Source: Lachnospiraceae bacterium (GTDB lineage: Bacteria > Bacillota > Clostridia > Lachnospirales > Lachnospiraceae). Taken from it: 64,000 nt of DNA. Made by a program: the position numbers and the translations under genes. The stretch is from the NCBI GenBank assembly GCA_017511045.1, contig JAFWLM010000140.1, forward strand, positions 19,943-83,942. The letters are read 5' to 3'. The notes below the pieces were generated by a model. It saw only the letters and a list, made by a program, of their open reading frames with translations, made no database searches and had not been told where the DNA came from. Shown in pieces: positions 42,232 to 51,250 of this stretch. The first letter of the stretch is position 1. Each line of letters starts with the position of its first letter.

Positions 42232-43266
42232 TTACAGTTCTGTCAGGAACATGGCGTCTCCGAAGGAGAAGAAGCGGTAGCGCTCTTTGATTGCCTCCTG
42301 ATAGGCGTTCAGGATGATCTCTCTTGAAGAAAATGCACTGACCAGCATCACCAGAGTGGATTCCGGAAGGTGGAAGTTCGTGATCAGGCAGTCTGTGATC
42401 TTAAACTGATATCCCGGATAAATAAAGATATCCGTCCATCCGGAAGAGGCATCGAGAGTCCCGTCTTCTTTTGCCGCAGATTCCAGGGTACGGGTGGAAG
42501 TGGTGCCGACGCAGATGATCCGTCCGCCGTTTTTCTTTGTCTGATTGATCGTGTCGGCTGCTTCCTGCGTAACAATGTAATATTCTGAATGCATCTTATG
42601 ATCTAAGATGTTTTCTTCTTTGACCGGCCGGAAGGTTCCGAGTCCGACATGAAGCGTGACACGGGCAATATTGATCCCGCGGGATTCGATCTCTGAAAGC
42701 AGTTCCTTCGTAAAATGCAGGCCGGCCGTCGGAGCAGCAGCGCTGCCGTCATGTTTGGCATATACCGTCTGGTAACGGTTCTTGTCTTTGAGCTGATGTG
42801 TGATGTAAGGCGGAAGCGGCATCTGACCGAGCTGGTCTAAGATCTCTTCGAAAATGCCGTCGAACGTAAAGCGGATGATCCGGTTTCCATCTTCTAAGAC
42901 ATCGATGATCTCACCCTCCATCAGAGCATCGCCAAAGAAAAACTTATGGCCGGTGCGGCATTTTTTTCCGGGCTTAACGATACATTCCCAGTCAGTGTCA
43001 CTCTTTCTTGTTAGAAGCAGGATCTCGACCATGGCCCCGGTATCCTGTCGTGTTCCGAACAGGCGGGCAGGGATCACTTTCGTATCATTGATGACCAGAC
43101 AGTCGCCGGGATGCAGATAGTCCGTAATGTTTTTAAATATATCGTGCTTTAATTCTCCCGTTTTTCTGTCCACAACAAGAAGCCTGGAAGACGAACGGTC
43201 TTCAAGCGGGTCTTGTGCGATCAGTTCTTGCGGGAGATCATAATAAAAATCATGCAGGTTCATCAT
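42232..43266 (-). CDS. queA: S-adenosylmethionine:tRNA ribosyltransferase-isomerase QueA
   Basis: Makes epoxyqueuosine in tRNA by transferring ribose from SAM to the preQ1 base. The 344 residues start near [19 protein letters not shown], the family N-terminus, and include [54 protein letters not shown] and [13 protein letters not shown]. An upstream ATG (43314) adds non-homologous residues. There is no ribosome site; instead an extended -10 box ends 7 bases before the ATG at 43266, which suggests a leaderless start there. No other queuosine gene is in the window. Confidence 0.95.
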   Translation of the reverse strand: MMNLHDFYYDLPQELIAQDPLEDRSSSRLLVVDRKTGELKHDIFKNITDYLHPGDCLVINDTKVIPARLFGTRQDTGAMVEILLLTRKSDTDWECIVKPGKKCRTGHKFFFGDALMEGEIIDVLEDGNRIIRFTFDGIFEEILDQLGQMPLPPYITHQLKDKNRYQTVYAKHDGSAAAPTAGLHFTKELLSEIESRGINIARVTLHVGLGTFRPVKEENILDHKMHSEYYIVTQEAADTINQTKKNGGRIICVGTTSTRTLESAAKEDGTLDASSGWTDIFIYPGYQFKITDCLITNFHLPESTLVMLVSAFSSREIILNAYQEAIKERYRFFSFGDAMFLTEL

Positions 43267-43273
43267 GCCCGCT

Positions 43274-43282
43274 ATTCTAACA
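43274..43282 (-). promoter_or_regulatory. Extended -10 promoter of queA
   Basis: On the minus strand the sequence reads TGTTAGAAT, an extended -10 (TG, one base, TAGAAT), with TAGAAT at 43279-43274. No clear -35 box. The queA ATG (43266) is 7 bases downstream, so the mRNA would start at or next to it. Confidence 0.5.
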
Positions 43283-43460
43283 CAGATTCGGTGAAAAGCC
43301 ATAGGAAAATTCATGGACAGACCGTAAAGAAAGGCCGATTGAATAATTGCGGTGAGCAGGGAATCATGATACTATTAAAAATAATGTGGACAAGGATACT
43401 GTCCTGATAATTACGAGGATCAGGACAATCATTGAACCGGAATCTTCAGGAGGTATGGAG

Positions 43461-45476
43461 ATGTTTTACAATGATGCAATCTGGATGGCAAAAAATGAGA
43501 ATCCGATCTATCTGCTTCCTAAAATGGCGAACCGGCACGGCCTTGTAACCGGTGCGACAGGAACAGGAAAGACGATCACGATTAAAGTCATGGCAGAGGC
43601 TTTTTCGGATGCAGGCGTTTCGGTCTTCCTTTCCGATATCAAAGGCGATCTGACCGGCATGAGCGTTCCGGGAAATAATACGGAAGACATGCAGAAGCGA
43701 ATCGAAAAGTTCGGATTGGCAGAGGCCGGATGGGAGTATAAATCCTATCCTACGACCTACTGGGATGTGTTCGGCAAAAAAGGAACCCCGATCCGCTCAA
43801 CCGTGTCGGAGATGGGACCGATGCTGCTTTCAAGACTCATGGGACTTACAGATGTTCAGGAAGGCGTTCTTACCATCATCTTTAAGATCGCAGATGATCA
43901 GAACCTTCTGATCCTTGACCTGAAAGATCTCCGTGCCGTTGTTCAGGCGGTCGGCGACAATGCGGCCGATTATAAAACGACCTATGGAAATATCACAACG
44001 GCAAGTATCGGCGCAATCCAGAGAGGACTCTTAAAACTCGAAGAGCAGGGCGCTAACCAGTTCTTCGGAGAGCCGGCATTAGACATCATGGATTGGATCC
44101 GCACAGATGCGGACGGCAGGGGCATGATCAATGTCTTAAACTGCGAACAGCTATTCCAGCAGCCGGATCTTTATTCCGCGTTCCTTCTCTGGATGCTTTC
44201 AGAACTCTATGAAACGCTTCCGGAAGTCGGAGACCTGGATAAGCCGAAGATCGTATTCTTCTTTGATGAGGCACATATTCTCTTTGATTTAGATTCGAAA
44301 GAACTCTTAAGCAAGGTAGAGCAGGTCGTTCGTCTGATCCGTTCCAAAGGAGTTGGCGTATACTTTATCAGCCAGAGTCCGACGGACATTCCGAACAGTG
44401 TGTTGGGGCAGCTTGGAAATAAGGTCCAGCATGCATTAAGAGCTTATACTCCGGCAGACCAGAAAGCCGTCCGCGCTGCTGCGCAGAGCTTCGTGGTCAA
44501 TCCGGAATTCAAAACAGAAGAAGCTATCACCCAGCTTGGAACCGGTGAAGCATTGGTCTCCTTCCTGGATGAAAAGGGAACCCCGACGATGGTACAGCGG
44601 GCGAAGATCCTTCCTCCGCAGAGTCTGATGGGTGCGTGCGATGAAGCGCTCCTTCAGCAGACCGTCGCGACCAGTGATATGGGTGTCAAATATAATGTTG
44701 CATATGACAGAGAATCTGCATATGAGTTATTAACCGGAAAGAGTGCACAGGGCGTGGTATTGCCTGATGCGGCTTTCAGCGCGCCTCCGCAGCAGACCGT
44801 TGACCCGCAGCAGCAGGCATTTTCCCAGCAGGCACAGGCCTTAGGACAGGCACAGGCAGCGCAGTATGTACAGCAGCAGGCTGTGACTCCGCAGCCGGCT
44901 CCGGCCGAAGGACTTTGGGACTGCAAGTGCGGACAGACCGGAAATCCGGGTAATTTCTGTATGCAGTGCGGAATGCCGAGAAATCAGGGCTTTGCTCCGG
45001 GAACGGCACCGTCAGCAGATAGCGGAACTCCGGCCGCTGCAGCCCCGGGCATTGCAGCCGCTTCGATGGCAGCAGCAGTCCAGCAGCCGGCAGCTGAAGT
45101 TTCAACGGAACAGACAGGTCCTTCTCTGGTTCAGGCAGCAGCTGCCCAGAGAGAGGCATCCCAGCAGACAGATGCCGGAACGGAACCGTCGCTGGTAGAG
45201 GCTCAGCAGGGGACAACGCTGACCCAGGAAGAACTGGAACAGCTGAAAAAAGATGCAGTAAAAGAAGCGAAAGAAGAGCTTAAGAAAGAAAAAGAAGCCG
45301 AGAAGGAAGCAGCTAAGGCGGCAAAGGAAGCTGAGAAGGCTGCCAAAGAAGAGGCGAAGAAGAAAGAAAAGCAAAAACAGAAACTGCAGAAAGCGGCAAC
45401 CGATGTTTTGACCAGCGCAGGAAAAACAGCGGCAAATAAATTAGTTCGCGGTTTGCTTGGAAATCTGTTAAAATAG
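43461..45476 (+). CDS. HerA-like helicase (DUF853 family) with C-terminal zinc ribbon and coiled coil
   Basis: A 671-residue P-loop ATPase of the HerA/FtsK superfamily, DUF853 group (E. coli YjgR). Walker A is [13 protein letters not shown] (about residue 30), [12 protein letters not shown] and [11 protein letters not shown] (Walker B) and [20 protein letters not shown] follow. After about residue 430 comes an Ala/Gln/Pro-rich linker, a zinc ribbon [19 protein letters not shown] (about 483-505), a further linker and a Lys/Glu/Ala coiled coil (about 585-645). The family core is about 500 residues, so the tail is an addition. AGGAGG at 43448-43453 is 7 bp before ATG 43461 and only 1 bp before ATG 43455, deciding the start. 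Function is unknown; DNA pumping or repair is plausible. Confidence 0.88.
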   Translation: MFYNDAIWMAKNENPIYLLPKMANRHGLVTGATGTGKTITIKVMAEAFSDAGVSVFLSDIKGDLTGMSVPGNNTEDMQKRIEKFGLAEAGWEYKSYPTTYWDVFGKKGTPIRSTVSEMGPMLLSRLMGLTDVQEGVLTIIFKIADDQNLLILDLKDLRAVVQAVGDNAADYKTTYGNITTASIGAIQRGLLKLEEQGANQFFGEPALDIMDWIRTDADGRGMINVLNCEQLFQQPDLYSAFLLWMLSELYETLPEVGDLDKPKIVFFFDEAHILFDLDSKELLSKVEQVVRLIRSKGVGVYFISQSPTDIPNSVLGQLGNKVQHALRAYTPADQKAVRAAAQSFVVNPEFKTEEAITQLGTGEALVSFLDEKGTPTMVQRAKILPPQSLMGACDEALLQQTVATSDMGVKYNVAYDRESAYELLTGKSAQGVVLPDAAFSAPPQQTVDPQQQAFSQQAQALGQAQAAQYVQQQAVTPQPAPAEGLWDCKCGQTGNPGNFCMQCGMPRNQGFAPGTAPSADSGTPAAAAPGIAAASMAAAVQQPAAEVSTEQTGPSLVQAAAAQREASQQTDAGTEPSLVEAQQGTTLTQEELEQLKKDAVKEAKEELKKEKEAEKEAAKAAKEAEKAAKEEAKKKEKQKQKLQKAATDVLTSAGKTAANKLVRGLLGNLLK

Positions 45477-45510
45477 CACACAATGAATAAATGACAGGAG
45501 CAAAACTTAA

Positions 45511-47298
45511 ATGAAAATTCTTTACAATGACGGACAAGTGGGTGAATGCCCGGAGGAACTCGAACTGGAAGTGCTGCGCCACTCCGCAGCGCATATCATG
45601 GCTCAGGCGGTAAGCCGCCTGTATCCGGATGCAAAGTTTGCATATGGTCCTGCAACAGAAAAGGGCTTCCATTATGATATTGATCTCGGAGATAAGACCT
45701 TAAGTGATGATGATCTTCCGGAGATCGAAAAGGAGATGCAGAAGATCGTAAAGGAGAACCTTCCGTTTAAGGTTTACCCGCTTCCGCGCAACGAAGCGAT
45801 CGCGCTGATGAAAGAACGCGGAGAGATCTATAAAGTCGAGCATATCGATGATCTGCCGGAAGATGCGGTGATCACCTTCTATCAGCAGGGTGACTACATC
45901 GATATGTGTGTCGGACCTCACCTTTGCTATACAAAAGCATTAAAGGCATTCCATCTGACCGCTGTTTCCGGTGCATACTGGAAAAACAATCAGAACAATA
46001 AAATGCTGACCCGTTTGAACGGTGTCGCATTCCGTACAAAAGAGGAACTTGCGAAGTATGAAGAGCAGGTGAAAGAAGCGAAGGCAAGAGATCACCGCAA
46101 GATCGGTCGAGAGATGCAGCTCTTTATGACAGATGATCTGATCGGAAAAGGACTTCCGATGTTCCTTCCGAAAGGATATACGATCTGGCAGCAGCTGGAA
46201 GATTACATCAAAGACAAAGAGCGTATGCAGGGATATCAGCATGTTTTAACTCCGTGCGTCGGAACCGTTGACCTTTACAAGACCAGCGGCCACTGGGATC
46301 ACTATAAAGAGAACATGTTCCCGGTCATGGAGCTTGAGGAGGACCGTTTCGTTTTAAGACCGATGAACTGTCCGCATCATATGATGATCTATGCAAACCA
46401 GCTTCATTCCTACAGAGACCTCCCGATCCGTATCGGCGAGATCGCTCACGACTTCCGTTTTGAACCAAGCGGAACATTAAAAGGAATCGAAAGAGGGCGT
46501 CACTTCTGCCAGAATGATGCACATCTTTTTGTGACACCGGAGCAGATTAAAGATGAAGTCAGCGCTGTCGTCGATATGATCTTTGATGTTTATAAAGACT
46601 TCGGCATTACCGATTACCGCTGCGTTCTTTCCCTGCGCGATCCGGATGATAAAGTCAAATACCATCAGGATGATGCAATGTGGGAGCATGCAGAAAGTGC
46701 TTTAAGAGAGGTTTTAAGAGAGCTGAACATTGATTTCACGGAAGAGATCGGTGAGGCAGCATTCTATGGACCGAAGCTTGATGTGAATGTTCAGCCGGCA
46801 GTCGGTGCAGAGTACACGCTTTCCACCTGCCAGTTAGACTTCTGCCTTCCGGCGAAGTTTGACCTCAAATATGTCGATAAAGACGGAACAGAGAAGACCC
46901 CGGTCGTTCTTCACCGTGCGATCTTAGGAAGCCTTGATCGTTTCATGGCCTATATGATCGAAGAGACCAAGGGCGTGTTCCCGGTATGGCTTGCACCGCT
47001 TCAGGTGAAAGTGCTTCCGGTCTCTGAAAAGAGCGCGGATTATGCAACTGAAGTATACAGAAAAATCAGAATGGCACGTATCCGTGTTGAGCTGGACGAC
47101 CGTAATGAGAAGATCGGTTATAAGATCCGTGCAGCCCGCCAGGATGATAAGGTTCCGTACATGATCATTGTTGGTGAAAAAGAGGCAGCAGAAGGAACGG
47201 TATCTGTTCGTGACCGTGCAACGGATCAGACAGAGACCTTCGCAAATGTTGAGGATTTCATTGCAAAACTTGAGACAGAGATCCGTGAAAGAAAATAA
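45511..47298 (+). CDS. thrS: Threonyl-tRNA synthetase lacking the N-terminal TGS domain
   Basis: Class II synthetase charging tRNA-Thr, 595 residues. The editing domain starts almost at once (LRHSAAHIMAQAV, and DMCVGPHLCYT with the Cys/His pair), followed by the catalytic core: GHWDHYKENMF, RPMNCPHHMMIY (zinc Cys), FCQNDAHLF (zinc His), LHRAILGSLDRFMAYMIEE (motif 3, zinc His), and the anticodon-binding domain. The usual TGS domain of about 60 residues is missing; only about 22 residues precede the editing domain, and TAA stands in frame directly before the ATG, so no hidden extension exists. AGGAG is 11 bp before the ATG. No T-box leader is present in the 34-bp gap. Confidence 0.96.
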   Translation: MKILYNDGQVGECPEELELEVLRHSAAHIMAQAVSRLYPDAKFAYGPATEKGFHYDIDLGDKTLSDDDLPEIEKEMQKIVKENLPFKVYPLPRNEAIALMKERGEIYKVEHIDDLPEDAVITFYQQGDYIDMCVGPHLCYTKALKAFHLTAVSGAYWKNNQNNKMLTRLNGVAFRTKEELAKYEEQVKEAKARDHRKIGREMQLFMTDDLIGKGLPMFLPKGYTIWQQLEDYIKDKERMQGYQHVLTPCVGTVDLYKTSGHWDHYKENMFPVMELEEDRFVLRPMNCPHHMMIYANQLHSYRDLPIRIGEIAHDFRFEPSGTLKGIERGRHFCQNDAHLFVTPEQIKDEVSAVVDMIFDVYKDFGITDYRCVLSLRDPDDKVKYHQDDAMWEHAESALREVLRELNIDFTEEIGEAAFYGPKLDVNVQPAVGAEYTLSTCQLDFCLPAKFDLKYVDKDGTEKTPVVLHRAILGSLDRFMAYMIEETKGVFPVWLAPLQVKVLPVSEKSADYATEVYRKIRMARIRVELDDRNEKIGYKIRAARQDDKVPYMIIVGEKEAAEGTVSVRDRATDQTETFANVEDFIAKLETEIRERK

Positions 47299-47329
47299 TT
47301 TTCCGGATTTCCCTGATCAGAAAAACCGC

Positions 47330-47360
47330 AAAGGCACTTTCGTAAGAAAGTGCCTTTTTC
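47330..47360 (+). terminator. Rho-independent terminator after thrS
   Basis: A perfect 11-bp stem (47330-47340 with 47347-47357), 6-base loop, running into TTTTT then C. Confidence 0.92.
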
Positions 47361-47361
47361 A

Positions 47362-47390
47362 TTGAATAAATAGAACCGCTATGATACAAT
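47362..47390 (+). promoter_or_regulatory. Promoter of leuS
   Basis: TTGAAT (47362-47367), 17-bp spacer, TACAAT (47385-47390), immediately after the thrS terminator. The leader is only about 45 bases, too short for a T-box. Confidence 0.75.
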
Positions 47391-47442
47391 AATTGCTAAT
47401 GTTTTTACAAGAAAGTAAAGTGCTTAAGAAAGGTTAAAGTCA

Positions 47443-49860
47443 ATGAAGATTGCTTATAATCACAAGGAAATTGAGAAAAAATGGCATGATATCTGGGAAG
47501 AACACCCGGTGAATGTCGATGACGGAAAAAAAGAAAAATACTATTGTCTGGACATGTTCCCATATCCTTCCGGATCAGGCCTCCATGTCGGACACTGGAG
47601 AGGCTATGTTATCAGCGATGTCTGGAGCAGATATAAGCTGATGCAGGGATACTATCTGATCCACCCGATGGGGTGGGATGCGTTCGGCCTTCCGGCTGAA
47701 AACTATGCGATCAAGATGGGGATCCATCCGGCAGTTTCCACTGCAGAAAATATCGCCAACATCAAACGACAGATCAATCAGATCGCTGCGATCTATGACT
47801 GGGACAGAGAAGTTAACACCACGGATCCGGACTTTTATAAATGGACCCAGTGGATCTTTGTACAGATGTTTAAAAAAGGCCTGGCCTATGAAAAGGAGAT
47901 GCCGATCAACTGGTGTCCTTCCTGTAAGACCGGTCTTGCAAACGAAGAAGTCGTAGACGGCAAGTGTGAAAGATGCGGCGCGGAAGTTACAAAGAAAAAC
48001 CTGAAGCAGTGGATGCTGAAGATCACGGCATACGCAGACCGCCTGTTAGATGATCTTAAAACACTTGACTGGCCGGAGAAAGTGATCAAGATGCAGACCG
48101 AATGGATCGGTAAATCCTTTGGTGCCGAGATCGACTTTGCAGTTGACGGTTCTGATAAAAAGATCACGGTTTATACAACAAGACCGGATACCTTATACGG
48201 TGCAACTTTCATGGTCTTAGCTCCGGAATATGAAGGAGCAGCTGATCTTGCAACGCCGGAAAGAAGAGCAGAAGTTGAAGATTACATTTTCAAAACATCG
48301 ATGAAATCTTCGGTTGACCGTCTGCAGGATAAAGAAAAAACAGGTGTATTTACCGGAAGTTATGCGATCAATCCGCTGAACAATGAGAAGGTCCCGATCT
48401 GGCTGGCAGACTATGTTCTTGCAGATTACGGAACCGGCGCGATCATGTGCGTACCTGCTCATGACGACAGAGACTTCGAGTTTGCGACCAAGTTCGATCT
48501 GCCGATCATCCAGGTCATCAGTCCGGACGGCAAAGAGCAGGATCCGCTTACGGAAGCTTATACCCAGCCGGGTATCGTGATCAATTCCGGAGACTGGAAC
48601 GGCAGGAAGTCTGATGAACTGAAAAAGACTGCTCCGGAAGAGATCGAGCAGAAAGGTCTCGGAAAGAAACAGGTCAACTTTAAACTTCGTGACTGGGTCT
48701 TCAGCCGCCAGAGATACTGGGGCGAGCCGATCCCGATCGTGCACTGCCCGGACTGCGGATGTGTTCCGGTACCGGAAGAAGAACTTCCGCTGACTCTTCC
48801 TGAAGTTGAAAAATATGAGCCGACAGGAACCGGTGAATCTCCGCTGGCTGCAATCAGCGAGTGGGTGAACACGACCTGTCCGAAATGCGGAAAAGCCGCA
48901 AAACGTGAGACCAACACGATGCCGCAGTGGGCGGGATCTTCCTGGTACTTCCTGCGTTATGTTGATCCGCACAATAAAGAAGAATTAGTAAACAAAGAAA
49001 AAGCAGATAAATATCTGCCGGTCGATATGTATATCGGCGGAGTCGAGCATGCGGTACTGCATCTGCTGTATTCCCGTTTCTATACCAAGTTCCTGAATGA
49101 TATCGGAGTTGTCGGCTTTAATGAGCCGTTCCACAAACTCTTCAATCAGGGAATGATCACAGGAAAGAACGGCATCAAGATGAGCAAGTCCAAAGGCAAC
49201 GTTGTATCTCCTGATGATCTGGTCAGAGATTACGGATGCGACTCCCTGAGAATGTACGAGCTTTTTGTCGGTCCGCCGGAACTGGACAGCGAGTGGGATG
49301 AGAGAGGAATTGATGGTGTATATCGTTTCTTAAGCCGTTTCTACACACTGGCACAGAACAGTCTGGAGGCAAATGTTGCACCTACAGATGAAATGATCAA
49401 GCTCCGTCATAAGCTGATCCGCGATATCACAAAGAGACTTGAAAACTTCAGCCTGAATACAGTTATCAGTGGCTTTATGGAATACAACAATAAGCTGCAG
49501 GATATGGCTAAGACGACCAGCGGTATCGATAAAGAAACGATCGAAGCCTTTATCAAACTCCTGGCACCGTTTGCGCCTCATGTGGCAGAAGAACTCTGGG
49601 CAGATTACGGTCATGAGGAAAGCGTCTTCCACGCAGAAGGCGGATGGCCGCAGTATGATGAAGAGCTTTGCAAAGACGATGAGATCGAGATCGGTGTTCA
49701 GGTCAACGGAAAAGTCCGCGGCACGGTAAAACTTCCGGTCGATGTCAGCAAAGAGGATGCGCTTTCCATGGCGAAAGAAGTATTGGGAGATAAGCTCTCC
49801 GGAAATATCGTCAAGGAAATCTATGTTCCGGGCAAGATCATCAACATCGTTGTAAAATAA
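47443..49860 (+). CDS. leuS: Leucyl-tRNA synthetase
   Basis: Class I synthetase charging tRNA-Leu, 805 residues, the normal bacterial length. HIGH-type motif in FPYPSGSGLHVGHWRGY, the zinc-1 cysteines WCPSCKTGL...CERCG, the CP1 editing domain with TTRPDTLYGATFMVLAPE and the DDRDFEFA aspartate, the insertion with CPDCGCVPV, and KMSKSKGNVVSP. The C-terminal end carries VQVNGKVRGTVKLP. Editing and catalytic sites look intact. AAAGG lies 9 bp upstream. Confidence 0.97.
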   Translation: MKIAYNHKEIEKKWHDIWEEHPVNVDDGKKEKYYCLDMFPYPSGSGLHVGHWRGYVISDVWSRYKLMQGYYLIHPMGWDAFGLPAENYAIKMGIHPAVSTAENIANIKRQINQIAAIYDWDREVNTTDPDFYKWTQWIFVQMFKKGLAYEKEMPINWCPSCKTGLANEEVVDGKCERCGAEVTKKNLKQWMLKITAYADRLLDDLKTLDWPEKVIKMQTEWIGKSFGAEIDFAVDGSDKKITVYTTRPDTLYGATFMVLAPEYEGAADLATPERRAEVEDYIFKTSMKSSVDRLQDKEKTGVFTGSYAINPLNNEKVPIWLADYVLADYGTGAIMCVPAHDDRDFEFATKFDLPIIQVISPDGKEQDPLTEAYTQPGIVINSGDWNGRKSDELKKTAPEEIEQKGLGKKQVNFKLRDWVFSRQRYWGEPIPIVHCPDCGCVPVPEEELPLTLPEVEKYEPTGTGESPLAAISEWVNTTCPKCGKAAKRETNTMPQWAGSSWYFLRYVDPHNKEELVNKEKADKYLPVDMYIGGVEHAVLHLLYSRFYTKFLNDIGVVGFNEPFHKLFNQGMITGKNGIKMSKSKGNVVSPDDLVRDYGCDSLRMYELFVGPPELDSEWDERGIDGVYRFLSRFYTLAQNSLEANVAPTDEMIKLRHKLIRDITKRLENFSLNTVISGFMEYNNKLQDMAKTTSGIDKETIEAFIKLLAPFAPHVAEELWADYGHEESVFHAEGGWPQYDEELCKDDEIEIGVQVNGKVRGTVKLPVDVSKEDALSMAKEVLGDKLSGNIVKEIYVPGKIINIVVK

Positions 49861-49887
49861 AGAAAGGTTTTATTTGACGTATTTTTG

Positions 49888-49917
49888 TTTGACGCTGTAG
49901 TTTTCTGCAGCGTCAAA
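49888..49917 (+). promoter_or_regulatory. Hairpin just before the CorC-family gene
   Basis: A 13-bp stem (49888-49900 with 49905-49917, one G-U) and TTTT loop; no T run follows, so it is unlikely to be a normal terminator. TTGACG, a good -35 sequence, occurs at 49874 and 49889. The hairpin ends 11 bp before the ATG of the next gene, which has no Shine-Dalgarno. Confidence 0.5.
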
Positions 49918-49928
49918 TAGACTTTAAG

Positions 49929-51176
49929 ATGTTAGTAATTCAAATAGTTATTATTGTAATATTGCTTGTTCTGTCGGCCTTTTTCTCCTCTTCGGAGACT
50001 GCGCTTACGACGATCTCTCCACACCGCCTGAGGACTTTGGTGGATGAAAACGTCCGTCATGCGCAGACACTGGAAAAAGTGCTCGAGAAAAAGGACAAGA
50101 TGCTCAGTGTTATTCTGATCTGCAACAATATCGTTAACCTGACCGCGTCTGCTATGACGACTGTCGTCTTTCAAAAACTACTGGGCTCAAAGATGATCGG
50201 AATCGGAACCGGTATCTTAACCCTGCTTGTTCTGATCTTCGGAGAGATCGCTCCGAAAACGATGGCAACCTATCGTGCAGAGCGTTTAGGTCTTGCGTTT
50301 GCTCCGGTGATCCATGTTTTGATGATCGTGTTTACGCCGATCGCTGCAGTCGTGAATTTTCTCGCAAGCGGCGTCATCCGGCTCTTCGGTGTCAGAAAAC
50401 ATGATAAGCCGGAATCCTATACAGAAAACGAGATCCGCTCGATCGTTGAAGTCAGCCATGAGGAAGGTGTGACGACCAGCGAGGAAAGAGAAATCATCAA
50501 TAATGTGTTCGACTTTACGGACACTACGGTACGTGAGGTCATGGTTCCGAGAATTCATGTTACGGCAATCGAGCCGGACTCAACTTATGAGGAGATCATG
50601 AATGTCTTTAAAGGGGATCATTTCACCCGCCTTCCTGTCTATGATGAAGAGGAAGATAAGCTGATCGGTATTGTAAATGTCAAGGATCTGGTTTTTTATG
50701 ATCCGGAGAAGATCAGTACTTTCCGTGTGTCAGATATCATGCGCGAGATCCACTATACTTATGACGGCAAGCATCTTTCTGAGCTGCTCATGGAAATGAA
50801 AGAACTCAGAGAAAGTATGATGGCTGTTATGGATGAGTATGGAGATACCATCGGCATCGTGACCATGGAAGATCTATTAGAAGAGATCGTCGGAGATATC
50901 CGCGATGAATATGATGAGAATGAGGAAAACGAATTCCGGAAGGTGAAGGATAACGAGTATCTGATCGAAGGACATGTCAGTCTCGAAGATATCAATGACC
51001 GTCTTGGGACAGAGTTCGAATCTGAAGATTATGACTCTCTTGGCGGGATTTTGATCGAACAGCTCGGACGGCTGCCGGAAGAAGGCGATGAGGCAAGGAT
51101 CGGAGAGATCCTGATCAGAGCTGAAAAAGTGGATAAAAACAAAACCGAAGTCGTCAGGCTGACATTGCCCGAATGA
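49929..51176 (+). CDS. CNNM/CorC (hemolysin-C) family membrane protein
   Basis: A 415-residue protein with an N-terminal DUF21 membrane domain (about residues 1-170; ILLVLSAFFSSSETALTTI, LTLLVLIFGEIAPKTMATYRAE), a CBS-domain pair (about 200-320; VMVPRIHVTAIEPDS, GDTIGIVTMEDLLEEIVGDI) and a C-terminal CorC/HlyC transporter-associated domain (YLIEGHVSLEDIND, YDSLGGILIEQLG). Characterised relatives export magnesium or affect metal and ion balance; the name hemolysin is historical. The ATG at 49929 lacks a visible ribosome site and follows a hairpin by 11 bp. Transported ion not proven. Confidence 0.93.
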   Translation: MLVIQIVIIVILLVLSAFFSSSETALTTISPHRLRTLVDENVRHAQTLEKVLEKKDKMLSVILICNNIVNLTASAMTTVVFQKLLGSKMIGIGTGILTLLVLIFGEIAPKTMATYRAERLGLAFAPVIHVLMIVFTPIAAVVNFLASGVIRLFGVRKHDKPESYTENEIRSIVEVSHEEGVTTSEEREIINNVFDFTDTTVREVMVPRIHVTAIEPDSTYEEIMNVFKGDHFTRLPVYDEEEDKLIGIVNVKDLVFYDPEKISTFRVSDIMREIHYTYDGKHLSELLMEMKELRESMMAVMDEYGDTIGIVTMEDLLEEIVGDIRDEYDENEENEFRKVKDNEYLIEGHVSLEDINDRLGTEFESEDYDSLGGILIEQLGRLPEEGDEARIGEILIRAEKVDKNKTEVVRLTLPE

Positions 51177-51250
51177 TACTCTTAACATAATCATCACAGT
51201 ATAGGTTTACTATTTTTTAAAATCAGACAGCAAGGATCAAACATCAATAT

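Noticed and set aside
45477-47442. T-box leaders for thrS or leuS
   Set aside because: The gaps are too short (34 and 144 bp, the latter mostly terminator and promoter) and no T-box sequence is seen.
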